This document shows positions 53,671-62,257 of a DNA stretch of 64,000 bases, piece by piece (positions within the stretch are counted from its first letter, which is position 1; each line of letters opens with the position of its first letter). The stretch comes from an uncultured Catenibacterium sp. Its GTDB lineage: Bacteria; Bacillota_I; Bacilli_A; Erysipelotrichales; Coprobacillaceae. The stretch is from contig UQGS01000005.1 in the NCBI GenBank assembly GCA_900540685.1, positions 5,176 to 69,175 of the forward strand. Reading direction: 5' to 3'. The translations under genes were made by a program, and so were the position numbers. The notes below the pieces were generated by a model. That model saw nothing but the letters and a program-made list of their open reading frames with translations. It did no database searches and had not been told where the DNA came from.

Positions 53671-55470
53671 TTAAACCACCTCATTTCTTAGTTCTGTAAC
53701 AATATCAATCTTTTTGATAAATCTAGATTGCGTAATCACTCTTTCTAAAAGAAGTGTAATTATAAATACAAAAGTAGATATAAGAGGTGCTACAAGTGAG
53801 GATATACCTGTTAAAAGCAACATGATAATAGATATAATTGTACTAATTACTAAAACAGCACAAAGCCCAATAATGCTTTCAGTCAGAGATATATGAATCA
53901 AATCTTTTTCTCTTAAGCCAGATATTCTTAATAAAACAAGTTCACTCTTTCTTTGCATTAATAAATGTGATTCAAGAACAATATCAATAATCAAAGCAAC
54001 AAGAATAATAATACCTGCAAACGTAAACATCAGCATTTGATAATAGTTGTTTAAGCTATTCATCGATTCTCTATCTGTAAATGAATCATTGATTGTATAA
54101 CCGCTGCTTTCATAGTCTTTAAGAGCTGTTTCTAATTTATCGTATGTATCATAGCATATTACGTATCCTATATATTGTTTATCTTTACTGTTCTTTTCAT
54201 AAATGGATTTCATTAATGAATAAGGCATATAGATATATCTTTGACTTTTTACTACATAATGGACTTTTTTAGAATTTTTAAATACACCATTCATATCAAA
54301 ACTATGTTCAGTTTGATGCATTCCTTCTCTATCTTTAATTGTTATATCAAGGTCTATTTTGTTGTTCTTGGATTTCTGATTGAGAATATAGAAGGTAGAT
54401 TCATCCATATAGATACCATTTTGTTTATCCTGTATAGGTCTATCTATATACTTGGATAAATCATCTTCTTTGAAATAAGGAACAATATAAACTTCTTCAC
54501 CATTTATATCCGTACACATCTTATATAAAGGATATGCATTCTTGTCTTTTAATGTGATGAGTTTGCTGTAGTCTTGATCTACATATGAATGCTTATCTTT
54601 TGTGATAATGGCTTTGTTTTCTAATTGTCCTACCAGCATCTGCATTGCCTGTTTTTTGGAGTTATGAATAATTCCAGTCATAACCTGACATGAAACAAGA
54701 CTTAAAACAAAAACCATCAATAAAAGAACATACATGAATCTATAATGTTTCATATATGTTTTAACATATTCAATACAGAAATTTTGATTAATAGAAGGGG
54801 CTGTCCCTTCACCACTTTGATCTTCTGAAAGAAAAAAATCAGAAGATGAAAGCATACCATCTTCAATCATATAAGTAACATCAGCATATTCTATTGCACA
54901 TTCAGAATGTGATGCCATAACAATAGTCATATCATGACTCAGTTCTTTTAGTATTTCATAAATCTGTATTTCATTGTTATGGTCTAAAGAAGCAGTCGGT
55001 TCATCAAGAATAAGAACCTGTGGATGACTAATAAGGGCACACGCAATAGAAAGTCTTTGTCTCTCACCAAGAGAAAGTGTCATAACATTCTGTGATGGAG
55101 AGACATCTAAATGCATTCTATCAAGGTATTCATCTATATCATCATCAGTTAGAACTTTATTATGAATAGATGCAAAATATTGAAGTGTACCTGTCACATC
55201 AAGATGAGGAAGAAGACTACTTTCTTGTAAAACATAACTTATACGACTTCTTCTATATTCATCTCTCATCTTTCCTTCTATGAGTTTTCCATCATAGAAA
55301 TATTTATAATTACTTTTATTATCCATAAGAGCAATACAGTAAAGAAGAGCTGTTTTTCCTGAACCGCTTGTACCTCTAAGAAGAGTGACAGAGTGAGCAG
55401 GAATACTGATTGTTGCATGATCTAGAATGACTCTATCATAGGTGATGGTTACATCTTTGAGTTCAATCAT
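53671..55470 (-). CDS. ABC transporter, ATPase fused to MacB/FtsX-type permease, locus 2 subunit A
   Basis: The 599-residue fusion has exactly the length of its locus 1 paralogue (10811-12610) and matches it throughout: GTSGSGKTALLYCI, LSLGERQRLSIA, ILDEPTASLDH, then helix, outer domain with KAIITKDKHSYVDQDYS-like sequence, and three C-terminal helices. It ends 1 nt before the start of subunit B, as in locus 1. A hairpin at 55485-55520 lies upstream in the place of the locus 1 terminator, but the precursor gene expected before it is missing. Confidence 0.82.
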   Translation of the reverse strand: MIELKDVTITYDRVILDHATISIPAHSVTLLRGTSGSGKTALLYCIALMDNKSNYKYFYDGKLIEGKMRDEYRRSRISYVLQESSLLPHLDVTGTLQYFASIHNKVLTDDDIDEYLDRMHLDVSPSQNVMTLSLGERQRLSIACALISHPQVLILDEPTASLDHNNEIQIYEILKELSHDMTIVMASHSECAIEYADVTYMIEDGMLSSSDFFLSEDQSGEGTAPSINQNFCIEYVKTYMKHYRFMYVLLLMVFVLSLVSCQVMTGIIHNSKKQAMQMLVGQLENKAIITKDKHSYVDQDYSKLITLKDKNAYPLYKMCTDINGEEVYIVPYFKEDDLSKYIDRPIQDKQNGIYMDESTFYILNQKSKNNKIDLDITIKDREGMHQTEHSFDMNGVFKNSKKVHYVVKSQRYIYMPYSLMKSIYEKNSKDKQYIGYVICYDTYDKLETALKDYESSGYTINDSFTDRESMNSLNNYYQMLMFTFAGIIILVALIIDIVLESHLLMQRKSELVLLRISGLREKDLIHISLTESIIGLCAVLVISTIISIIMLLLTGISSLVAPLISTFVFIITLLLERVITQSRFIKKIDIVTELRNEVV

Positions 55471-55484
55471 ATTATTATTCCTTT

Positions 55485-55520
55485 CTAAATATGACTTCCA
55501 GTGGAACTAGAAGTCATAAT
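55485..55520 (-). terminator. Hairpin in front of the locus 2 ABC genes
   Basis: ATGACTTC/GAAGTCAT with an 11-nt loop stands where locus 1 has its post-precursor hairpin. The T run after it is weak (ATTT), so termination is uncertain. Confidence 0.45.
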
Positions 55521-55586
55521 TTTTAATAATCCTATATATAATAATAGCAATTCGCAAAAATAATGTATACCCTTACATTGAAATCG

Positions 55587-55612
55587 TTAAAAAAAGACCT
55601 ATGAAGGTCTTA
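55587..55612 (-). terminator. Terminator of the small membrane protein gene
   Basis: AAGACCT/AGGTCTT with a 4-nt loop and a T run on the minus strand; overlaps the stop. Confidence 0.75.
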
Positions 55613-55852
55613 TAAAATAATCGCAATAATTAATTCAATTACTGCAAACACAATAAATGCGATTGTCCATCCTTTCTTGCTTTTTTTAGATGAAAACTTA
55701 TCCATCTGAACAGGTACAATAAATAGAAGGGTAATAAGAATAATACCCGGAAAACGGATGCTTATACTTAAGAATCTTGTACAATAAAGCAATATAATTA
55801 AAAACAAACTAGTGCATGTAGATGGCAAATTTTTTATATACTTTTCTTTCAT
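55610..55852 (-). CDS. Small membrane protein, candidate immunity protein (copy 2)
   Basis: The 80-residue protein has three hydrophobic segments and a basic loop (SSKKSKKGW). It is a clear paralogue of the protein at 61897-62145 (KNLP near the N-terminus, LLYC, FI-P-QM, SSxKxKKxWT, ELI). Short, multi-span, basic membrane proteins beside bacteriocin genes are often immunity factors, so this is the best guess. It has its own promoter with a 14-bp palindrome shared with the gene at 62258. AAGGAG precedes ATG 55852. Confidence 0.65.
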   Translation of the reverse strand: MKEKYIKNLPSTCTSLFLIILLYCTRFLSISIRFPGIILITLLFIVPVQMDKFSSKKSKKGWTIAFIVFAVIELIIAIIL

Positions 55853-55871
55853 AATATATCTCCTTAATGAA

Positions 55872-55885
55872 TTAGTTTAAACTAA
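55872..55885. promoter_or_regulatory. Palindromic operator TTAGTTTAAACTAA
   Basis: A perfect 14-bp palindrome starts exactly 4 nt downstream of the -10 box (TATACT, 55895-55890 on the minus strand). The same arrangement is found at 62865-62878, so a common regulator is likely. Confidence 0.65.
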
Positions 55886-55935
55886 CTACAGTATATACCT
55901 TATGGAAGAAAATACAATACTATATTATAAGAAAT

Positions 55936-55962
55936 ACTAAAAGGGCAGTTAACTGCCCTTAA
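55936..55962 (-). terminator. Terminator of the locus 3 ABC genes
   Basis: AAGGGCAG/CTGCCCTT with TTAA loop followed by TTAG; overlaps the stop codon. Confidence 0.7.
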
Positions 55963-57598
55963 GTCTTCCAACCTTATGAATGCATAGTGTGGTAATAAAT
56001 TCTTCTAGTAGAATGCTGAAGAACCATAATAAGCATGCATAGAGAACAATAGGTATATGCATCATGAAACTCATAAAGATACTTATGATTAGTAGTATGA
56101 CTAAATAGAATACGTAGTAGTAAACATAATCATATCGTGCAAGAGATTTTAACTCCTTAATACTTAATCCATTCTCATATAGGAAGAAGTATTCGTCCTT
56201 GTTGGAATCAATTGTCTTTTGACGATGATAGATAAGAATAATCAACATGATAATAAATATTGCACATATTAACATTAGTAAACTATTCATCATTCTAGAA
56301 TTAATCTGAGTGAGATGATCAAGATTCACATTAGAATATACTGTTAAGTGAGGATCTATATCATTGATTTGTGAAAGAATACTAGAGATATATTGTGCAT
56401 CATCCACTCTCACAAGTAACATCTTTGTCTCATCAATCTCAAAGTATTTCCTATATATAGCTTCAGGAAGATAGAGTACATCATCTCCTTGAGAAGAAAT
56501 AGTATTCTTCTTGTTTATGTAGGATGAAACATGAAAAGTATGATGGTTGATGGTGATGTCTTTACCTAAATTCTTGATTGTACGAGATGCTTTGATTGTA
56601 TCACCAGTATAAGATTGTACGATTACATCATCAGTAACTGTTTCATAGAATGGAGTGATATGAATATGTTCTATTTCATTGAGATCTCTTCTTATATCCA
56701 TTCTAATGGGCTCAGTAATAGAATCATAAGCATACTTACTGTTATTTCCATAATAGAGGCGTACATCTAATAGTTTCTCTTGTATCGCATTAATCTCATG
56801 TGAATAGTATGTACGATATCCAAATATACCTATAGTCATAGAAAGAATCAAACCAAAAAGTATATATAGGATTTTAGAAGAACGTATAAGATGTTTCTTG
56901 TAGTAAGATAAATAGTTTTGTGGTTTTCTAGTAATAGAAGTGGTTTCTAGTTCTTCTATTGAACTCTTTTTGAGAGGTACTATTTTATGATTCTGAATCT
57001 CATAGAGATCATCTGCATAATCAATAATACGTTTATCATGTGTTGCGATAAGAACGCATACTGGATGTGTATGAATATAATCACTCAGGAGTTCTATTAA
57101 TAACTTGCAGTTAATAGAATCTAGAGAAGCAGTTGGTTCATCTAAAAGAAGGAGAGAAGGATCCTTCATCAACGCGAAGGCGATAGCTGCACGTTGTCTT
57201 TCTCCTCCTGATACATGATCAGGTGTCTGATTGAGTAGATGTTCGATCTTCATAGAACATAGAATATCATTCATTCTAGTTTCGTTATATTCCTGTCCAG
57301 AGAGTAGGAATGCGAATTTCATATTCTCTCTAATGGTCATGTTATTGAATAATGTACTTTCTTGATGTACATAACCAATCTTTTCTTTCCTTGTAGTAAG
57401 AGGGTCATCAATAGAATGACCCTCCATTAAATAATCACAGGATAAAGGTGCTACAAGTCCTAATTGATTCAATAAGGTTGTTTTACCAGTACCACTTTTT
57501 CCTTTGATCATAGTAATGCTGTTGTTAGATAAGGTGATGCATGCATCATCAAAAATCACTCTATCAAATGTGATAGAAAGATGTTTAATATCAATCAT
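55949..57598 (-). CDS. ABC transporter, ATPase fused to FtsX-type permease, locus 3 subunit B
   Basis: The 549-residue protein has an ATPase (about 1-215: GKSGTGKTT, VSGGERQRAAIA, LLLLDEPTASLD) and a shorter MacB-like permease: one helix near 240-260, an outer domain of about 190 residues, and three helices at the C-terminus. It is only distantly related to loci 1 and 2. It overlaps the upstream ABC gene by 8 nt. Together they form the export or immunity complex for the precursor encoded at 59549. Confidence 0.8.
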   Translation of the reverse strand: MIDIKHLSITFDRVIFDDACITLSNNSITMIKGKSGTGKTTLLNQLGLVAPLSCDYLMEGHSIDDPLTTRKEKIGYVHQESTLFNNMTIRENMKFAFLLSGQEYNETRMNDILCSMKIEHLLNQTPDHVSGGERQRAAIAFALMKDPSLLLLDEPTASLDSINCKLLIELLSDYIHTHPVCVLIATHDKRIIDYADDLYEIQNHKIVPLKKSSIEELETTSITRKPQNYLSYYKKHLIRSSKILYILFGLILSMTIGIFGYRTYYSHEINAIQEKLLDVRLYYGNNSKYAYDSITEPIRMDIRRDLNEIEHIHITPFYETVTDDVIVQSYTGDTIKASRTIKNLGKDITINHHTFHVSSYINKKNTISSQGDDVLYLPEAIYRKYFEIDETKMLLVRVDDAQYISSILSQINDIDPHLTVYSNVNLDHLTQINSRMMNSLLMLICAIFIIMLIILIYHRQKTIDSNKDEYFFLYENGLSIKELKSLARYDYVYYYVFYLVILLIISIFMSFMMHIPIVLYACLLWFFSILLEEFITTLCIHKVGRLKGS

Positions 57599-59552
57599 GA
57601 TCCGTGCTCTTTACCATTGTTTTATTTGTAATATAGAAGACTAATGTAGTCACAACAGCACTTACTAAACCTATAATCATCTTGATTGAATTGCTTACTA
57701 ACGCAAACTCACTCGATGAGAATAGTCTTAAACAGAAGGAAAGAAGAACAGCTATAAATAGGAATGAAGCCATAAACTGTATATCAACCATATGAATGGA
57801 TTGAATCTGTTTCTCATTTAAATCAAGTTCTCTATATCTTATATATTCTCTTGATTTATTATAGAGGATTAAGAAAACAACATAGGCAAGAAGACCAACA
57901 ACAGTATAGATGAGAATCATAGTCTTAGTATTCTTAGAATCCTTTTGACGCATCTTAGCGGTTTGTTTGTAATCATCACTCTCTATATAAGTAACGATGT
58001 TTGGAGATATCTTATTGAGCCCATTTCTCACCTGATCTACATAACTTGCATTTTCACACTCGACTGCATAAGTTGCAGGAACATAATCAACAATATGCTC
58101 ATTTAGATCTTCATATAAATTAATTGAAACATTAGTTGTACGATATTTATTTATAATAGAGTTCGCAAAGTCATTATTTAAGTAGACTTTAAATTCGTTG
58201 TTACCTGTGAAGTCATCTTGATCTTCATTTGATTTGATAACACCATAGATTTTAATAGATACTCTTTTCTTCTGATACACAGGATGTCGTTCAATTACAT
58301 CATAAGATTTTTTCTGTAATCCATTTTGATCACCATATCGTATAGTGCCATTATATTCAGTAGAACATACAGGTACACCTATATCTATTTTCATGGTTAC
58401 AGGAAAATCTGAATCAGTCAATTCTAACGTTTTCATAAGACCTTCGCTTATATAATTTTTGTTTTTATTACCAAACTGACCCTTTATATAACTTGATACA
58501 AAAACGTTGTCATCAGTAGAATATTCTCTTCCCTTGACTGACATATATGCAATTACATTATCATCCTCATCATTTCTTGTATCATAATTACGAGCTGGGA
58601 ACTGATAATAGCTTGTTATGCTTTTAACTCCTTTGATAGATTGAATAGATTGGATTTCTTGAGGAGTCATAGAATATCCTTGATCATATTCCATAAATCT
58701 ATAACCAGAAGGTAATTCATTTCTTGTAATATATTCTTTTCCTGTATAGATAATTTTACTAGTTAAGTTATCCATCATAGATGCTGTATTCTTGTTTGTC
58801 ATATATAACTCTATACCAGAATATAAAGTCATATTGATAATAACTAAGCATAGTAAAGCATATAAGAGAATGCTGAACTTTTCTTTCTTACTTTTTACAT
58901 GTGCAATTCTTTTAGGGGTAAACTCCTGTGTCATTGAGAGAGGTTCGCCATTACTTTCATTATCTTTGATACGAGTAAATTGAAGATTCTCAATTAAATA
59001 CTTAATATCCAAATATTCATCAAATTCTTCATCATGAATAGTAAGAATAATAACACGATCATGACTATATTCTTTTAATAACTTCATGATTGAATGCTTA
59101 TCTTCATAATCTACAGAAGATAAAGGTTCATCTAATATAATACAAGGACTATTAGAATAAACACTTAAGGCTATCATTATTCTTTTCTTTTCTCCTAAGG
59201 AACAAGAATCATATTTCTGTGATAAATTCGCTTTAATGCTTAAACTGTTGAATAGTTCATCGATTGTATTTTGATCATGTTCTCTATTATATATAGATTC
59301 TATTAATTCAAATTGTTGAATAATGGTAAGATCTCTTTTTAATAATGCATCCTGGTTTCCGTAGAATATAGAAGTGGCATCATTTACCATAGAGTCTACA
59401 TGAATCTGTTTAGAAATAATTTTTAAGAAAGTGGTTTTTCCACAGCCACTTTCGCCTGCAATACCTATAATACCAATAGAAGGAGCCTTGAAATCGGCTC
59501 CTTCAAAAAGAACTTTATTAGTTTTGTAAGTAAAATTTAGTAGTTCAATCAT
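57591..59552 (-). CDS. ABC transporter, ATPase fused to FtsX-type permease, locus 3 subunit A
   Basis: The 653-residue protein has an ATPase (GESGCGKTT, signature CSLGEKKR, IILDEPLSSVD), a helix near 226-247, an outer domain of about 290 residues and three C-terminal helices. The signature sequence is less typical than that of its partner, which suggests an asymmetric heterodimer. Its start codon overlaps the stop of the precursor gene (ATGA), so production of the transporter is coupled to that of the secreted peptide. Confidence 0.8.
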   Translation of the reverse strand: MIELLNFTYKTNKVLFEGADFKAPSIGIIGIAGESGCGKTTFLKIISKQIHVDSMVNDATSIFYGNQDALLKRDLTIIQQFELIESIYNREHDQNTIDELFNSLSIKANLSQKYDSCSLGEKKRIMIALSVYSNSPCIILDEPLSSVDYEDKHSIMKLLKEYSHDRVIILTIHDEEFDEYLDIKYLIENLQFTRIKDNESNGEPLSMTQEFTPKRIAHVKSKKEKFSILLYALLCLVIINMTLYSGIELYMTNKNTASMMDNLTSKIIYTGKEYITRNELPSGYRFMEYDQGYSMTPQEIQSIQSIKGVKSITSYYQFPARNYDTRNDEDDNVIAYMSVKGREYSTDDNVFVSSYIKGQFGNKNKNYISEGLMKTLELTDSDFPVTMKIDIGVPVCSTEYNGTIRYGDQNGLQKKSYDVIERHPVYQKKRVSIKIYGVIKSNEDQDDFTGNNEFKVYLNNDFANSIINKYRTTNVSINLYEDLNEHIVDYVPATYAVECENASYVDQVRNGLNKISPNIVTYIESDDYKQTAKMRQKDSKNTKTMILIYTVVGLLAYVVFLILYNKSREYIRYRELDLNEKQIQSIHMVDIQFMASFLFIAVLLSFCLRLFSSSEFALVSNSIKMIIGLVSAVVTTLVFYITNKTMVKSTDHD

Positions 59553-59866
59553 TTAGTTCTCACCGTCCAGTTACCTGATCTTTTTTCGCCTCCAACTGTT
59601 GCAGTTGCATATGCACTACAATAATAAGTATCAACTTTTGTGACATAAGTATTAAATTTTTTTCCTAAGGGGTATTTATATCTCCATTCAACATCTCCTC
59701 CAGATACTTTTTTTGTTGAAGAATTATAAGTGACATTAAGTGTGGATATTGCCCATGTAAAAGAATCGTTTCTAATTATATAGCCCCCAGATTTAGTGGC
59801 TGCAAAAACAGTAGAAGGAAAAACTAGAGCAGCAAAAGTGAATAAAATGAGTAGTTTCTTTTTCAT
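59549..59866 (-). CDS. Secreted bacteriocin-like peptide, locus 3
   Basis: The 105-residue precursor has a Sec signal (MKKKLLILFTFAALVF, likely cut after VFA at 22). The mature basic part of about 83 residues is Thr/Tyr/Gly-rich with one Cys and ends YCSAYATATVGGEKRSGNW-like, which faintly recalls lactococcin-972 proteins; the match is not secure. It is followed, with an ATGA overlap, by two ABC genes. AAAGGA precedes ATG 59866. A perfect cre site covers its promoter, so it should be shut off by preferred sugars. Confidence 0.6.
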   Translation of the reverse strand: MKKKLLILFTFAALVFPSTVFAATKSGGYIIRNDSFTWAISTLNVTYNSSTKKVSGGDVEWRYKYPLGKKFNTYVTKVDTYYCSAYATATVGGEKRSGNWTVRTK

Positions 59867-59925
59867 ATAAAATATTCCTTTCTAAAGTAAAGATTAAAAT
59901 TGTGCAAAAATTATGTGATTTGATA

Positions 59926-59976
59926 TGACAGCGCTTACACTATTTATACTATACATAAAAATATGCTTGCTGTAAA
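59926..59976 (-). promoter_or_regulatory. Promoter of locus 3 with a perfect cre site
   Basis: On the minus strand TTTACA (59976-59971), 17-bp spacer and TATAGT (59953-59948) form a promoter. TGTAAGCGCTGTCA (59939-59926) matches the CcpA consensus TGWAANCGNTNWCA at all 14 positions and lies at about +1 to +15, a repressing position. Confidence 0.72.
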
Positions 59977-60007
59977 TACTATGATATTATTTTGTATAAA
60001 TATCTAA

Positions 60008-60092
60008 AATGAAAAGTTAAATTCCACTTTAGGCGGATCGAAGTTGCGTTTAGTCTTTCGCAACTTTCTGTTTGATTTTCTGCAAGTATATA
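60008..60092. repeat. Flank repeat, copy 1, upstream of the lipoprotein
   Basis: About 85 bp starting TGAAAAGTTAAATTCCACT is found again at 62960-63046. It contains a perfect hairpin (AAGTTGCG 60041-60048, CGCAACTT 60059-60066) that is damaged in the other copy. The rest of 59977-60256 is AT-rich; a 14-codon open frame at 60138-60182 is noted but not called. Confidence 0.7.
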
Positions 60093-60256
60093 GTTATTGT
60101 GATGTCTGTTTCTTTATTCTATGAAAGGCTAATTATTATGACAAAATTAAATAAGAATCTGTATCTAACAGGCGTTTTGTGATTGTATGTGTCATAAATC
60201 AACATATATAATATATATGAAGAGGTATTGCAATTGAATAAGAAGGAGGAATGGCT

Positions 60257-61207
60257 ATGAAAAAATTTATTCAATTGTTGGTGGTACTCTGTATTTTTGT
60301 ATTAACAGGATGTAAAACAAACAAAGAACGTTATTTATCTATTACAACGAGTGGATATGATAAGAAAGGAAATGTAGTAGTGAATATCTCTGAATATTCA
60401 TTATCTGCTAAGAAAGTGACTAAAAAGTATACTTCTTCTAATCCACTTGGTGTTTATTCTAAGTCTAATAATGCTGTATATTATGCTGAAGAAGATAATA
60501 GTGGTGATCATCTGTATGATTATGATCTTGATACAAAGAAATCTAAAAAGTTGTCTGGCGGTTTAACCGCAATGAATCAGATTATTCCTATAGATAATAA
60601 TATCTATGTATTAGGCGTAGAAAAAGGTCAAAGATCACTCAAGCCCTATCGTTATAATATAGAAACAAAGAAGTTCAGTAAGATTAAGGCAGAAGAGGAT
60701 TTAGATTTTGATCATATGGTCTATGATGTTTTCAATCATGATTTATATCTATGTGCAAGTAATCAAAAAGAAGAAGATCAGGCATTAGAAGATGCAAATG
60801 CGGGTAAGGGAAGTAAGTATATTGCACCTAATACGCATATTTATCGTTTGAAGAATAATCAACTTAAACGTATCTATTCTACAAATCGCAAGTTAGTCTA
60901 TAGAATGCTTCCAATGGAAAGTGGAAATCTTACATTTACTGAAAGTGACACCATTCCGGCTTGGAATCCTCAATATCATACATATACATTAGATACAAAA
61001 ACAAATAAGAAGAAAGCAGGTATTAATATTGATGAAATCATGGATGTGACACAGTATGCTTGTTTTAGTTCTTCTCATCAGATTATTCTTCTTGGACGCA
61101 ATGATAAACATCAAGGTATATATACATATGATATTGATTCAGGTAAAACTGAGTTGTTATATGAATCTAAAAATGAATTGATTAATAGTTTTGAATTATT
61201 AGAATAA
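60257..61207 (+). CDS. Lipoprotein with beta-propeller-like repeats
   Basis: ATG 60257 is 7 nt after AAGGAGGA and gives 316 residues. The signal ends in the lipobox LTGC. The mature part has repeating Y-x-D/N-x-x-TKK units (YDLDTKKSKKL, YRYNIETKKFSKI, YTLDTKTNKKK, YDIDSGKTELLY), the pattern of a small beta-propeller (DUF5050/Kelch-like). It probably sits outside the membrane and binds something; the function is unknown. A nearly identical, 5'-truncated copy lies at 63043-63744. Confidence 0.78.
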   Translation: MKKFIQLLVVLCIFVLTGCKTNKERYLSITTSGYDKKGNVVVNISEYSLSAKKVTKKYTSSNPLGVYSKSNNAVYYAEEDNSGDHLYDYDLDTKKSKKLSGGLTAMNQIIPIDNNIYVLGVEKGQRSLKPYRYNIETKKFSKIKAEEDLDFDHMVYDVFNHDLYLCASNQKEEDQALEDANAGKGSKYIAPNTHIYRLKNNQLKRIYSTNRKLVYRMLPMESGNLTFTESDTIPAWNPQYHTYTLDTKTNKKKAGINIDEIMDVTQYACFSSSHQIILLGRNDKHQGIYTYDIDSGKTELLYESKNELINSFELLE

Positions 61208-61249
61208 ATAAAAAGGGGCGGTTTTGAACCGGGGAAATAACTCATTATA

Positions 61250-61724
61250 GTTTCATAAACAGTAAAGGGTGGGCTGAGCTGGTCATGAGTTTGAGGTAGA
61301 CAAGGTAACTATAGATACAAGAAGCGTATATGAAAGATGCAACGTAAAGCTCATAAACTGCCACTGTGAGGGCTGTCCATTCAGATCAAGATGTACTAAA
61401 TCAAAGGTTGGAAGAAGCATAAACTACTGTAAGGAACTTGATGAATTTCATAAGGAAGTAAGAAAAAATGTCACAAGTGAAGAAGGAAAGAAGCTCATGT
61501 TCAAGAGAGATAATGAAGCAGAAGGAACTTTTGGGGATCTTAAGGAGAATATGGGTTATGACAGACTCTATAGAAGAGGACATGACAATGTTCAGATGGA
61601 GATCTACCTTGTCGCAATGGGGCATAATATCAGGAAATACCAGAAACTGAAGAAGAGAATCAAGGAAACAGAAGAAAAACAGATGAAACAGGTCGAGGAG
61701 ATGCTCAGATTATTTATCTGCTGA
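61250..61724 (+). pseudogene. Transposase relic, C-terminal part (IS1182/DDE type)
   Basis: One frame reads GHEFEVDKVTIDTRSVYERC, CHCEGCPFRSRCTKS, then FKRDNEAEGTFGDLKENMGYDR with the last catalytic Glu, and continues to a stop at 61724. An in-frame TGA lies just upstream (near 61278) and the first two thirds of the gene are missing. The same transposase left a shorter relic at 10028-10237. Confidence 0.85.
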
Positions 61725-61777
61725 TAAAATTTTTTTTAAGATATGGGCAGGGTCTTGTGAAGTATGTCTGAAATATG

Positions 61778-61814
61778 AAAAAGTTATTCACTGTTGCATG
61801 GTGAATAACTTTTT
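61778..61814. terminator. Hairpin after the transposase relic
   Basis: A perfect 14-bp stem (AAAAAGTTATTCAC/GTGAATAACTTTTT) around TGTTGCATG can act on both strands; probably the old IS terminator. Confidence 0.7.
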
Positions 61815-61828
61815 AGGCAGGATACAAG

Positions 61829-61884
61829 AAAAAAGAGCTGTAACGCTCAAAGTAGTAAATGCTATCTATTCGTTACAGCCCCTT
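61829..61884 (-). repeat. Repeated hairpin terminator element, copy in reverse orientation
   Basis: The minus strand reads GGGGCTGTAACGAATAGATAG ... GAGCGTTACAGCTC then TTTTTTC, nearly the same as the copy after pcp at 9966-10023. It terminates the small membrane protein gene at 61897. Confidence 0.78.
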
Positions 61885-61896
61885 TAAAATTATCAG

Positions 61897-62145
61897 TTAT
61901 ATATCCAAAATGAGTACAAAAATTAATTCAATAATAGCAACGATGATATATGTAATGGTCCAACGTTTCTTCGTTTTTTGGGATGACTGTGGTCTCATTT
62001 GGTTAGGTATTATAAACAAAAGAGTACAAACAACAATATATAACCCACCACCAATACCATTTAGATATTTTGAACAATACAACAATAATAATATAAAACA
62101 GAATGTAGTTGCGTAAGGCAGATTCTTTATAAATTTATCTTTCAT
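61897..62145 (-). CDS. Small membrane protein, candidate immunity protein (copy 1)
   Basis: The 82-residue protein has three hydrophobic segments (about 12-28, 33-48 and 63-80) and a basic loop (SSQKTKKRW). It is paralogous to the protein at 55610-55852 over its full length. It follows the secreted protein gene at 62258 on the same strand, which fits an immunity role, but this is inference. No strong ribosome binding site is visible (AAAAAGGTAAAT). A half-matching palindrome (GAACTAAT) lies upstream. Confidence 0.62.
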   Translation of the reverse strand: MKDKFIKNLPYATTFCFILLLLYCSKYLNGIGGGLYIVVCTLLFIIPNQMRPQSSQKTKKRWTITYIIVAIIELIFVLILDI

Positions 62146-62257
62146 GATATTTACCTTTTTCTATGATCATTGATTATAAAAAAATGATTAGTTCAAAAAT
62201 TACAGCTATAATAGTAAAAAAACTATCTAATCTTAGTATTTACTAATTTTTCGTTCA

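Noticed and set aside
55490..55530. Short frame MTSSSTGSHI in the leader of locus 2 as a possible missing precursor
   Set aside because: It lies inside a hairpin, has no ribosome binding site and no signal peptide.
60138..60182. 14-codon frame MTKLNKNLYLTGVL with a weak GAAAGG site upstream of the lipoprotein
   Set aside because: Too short, no context or repeated copy; could be a leftover of a mobile gene.
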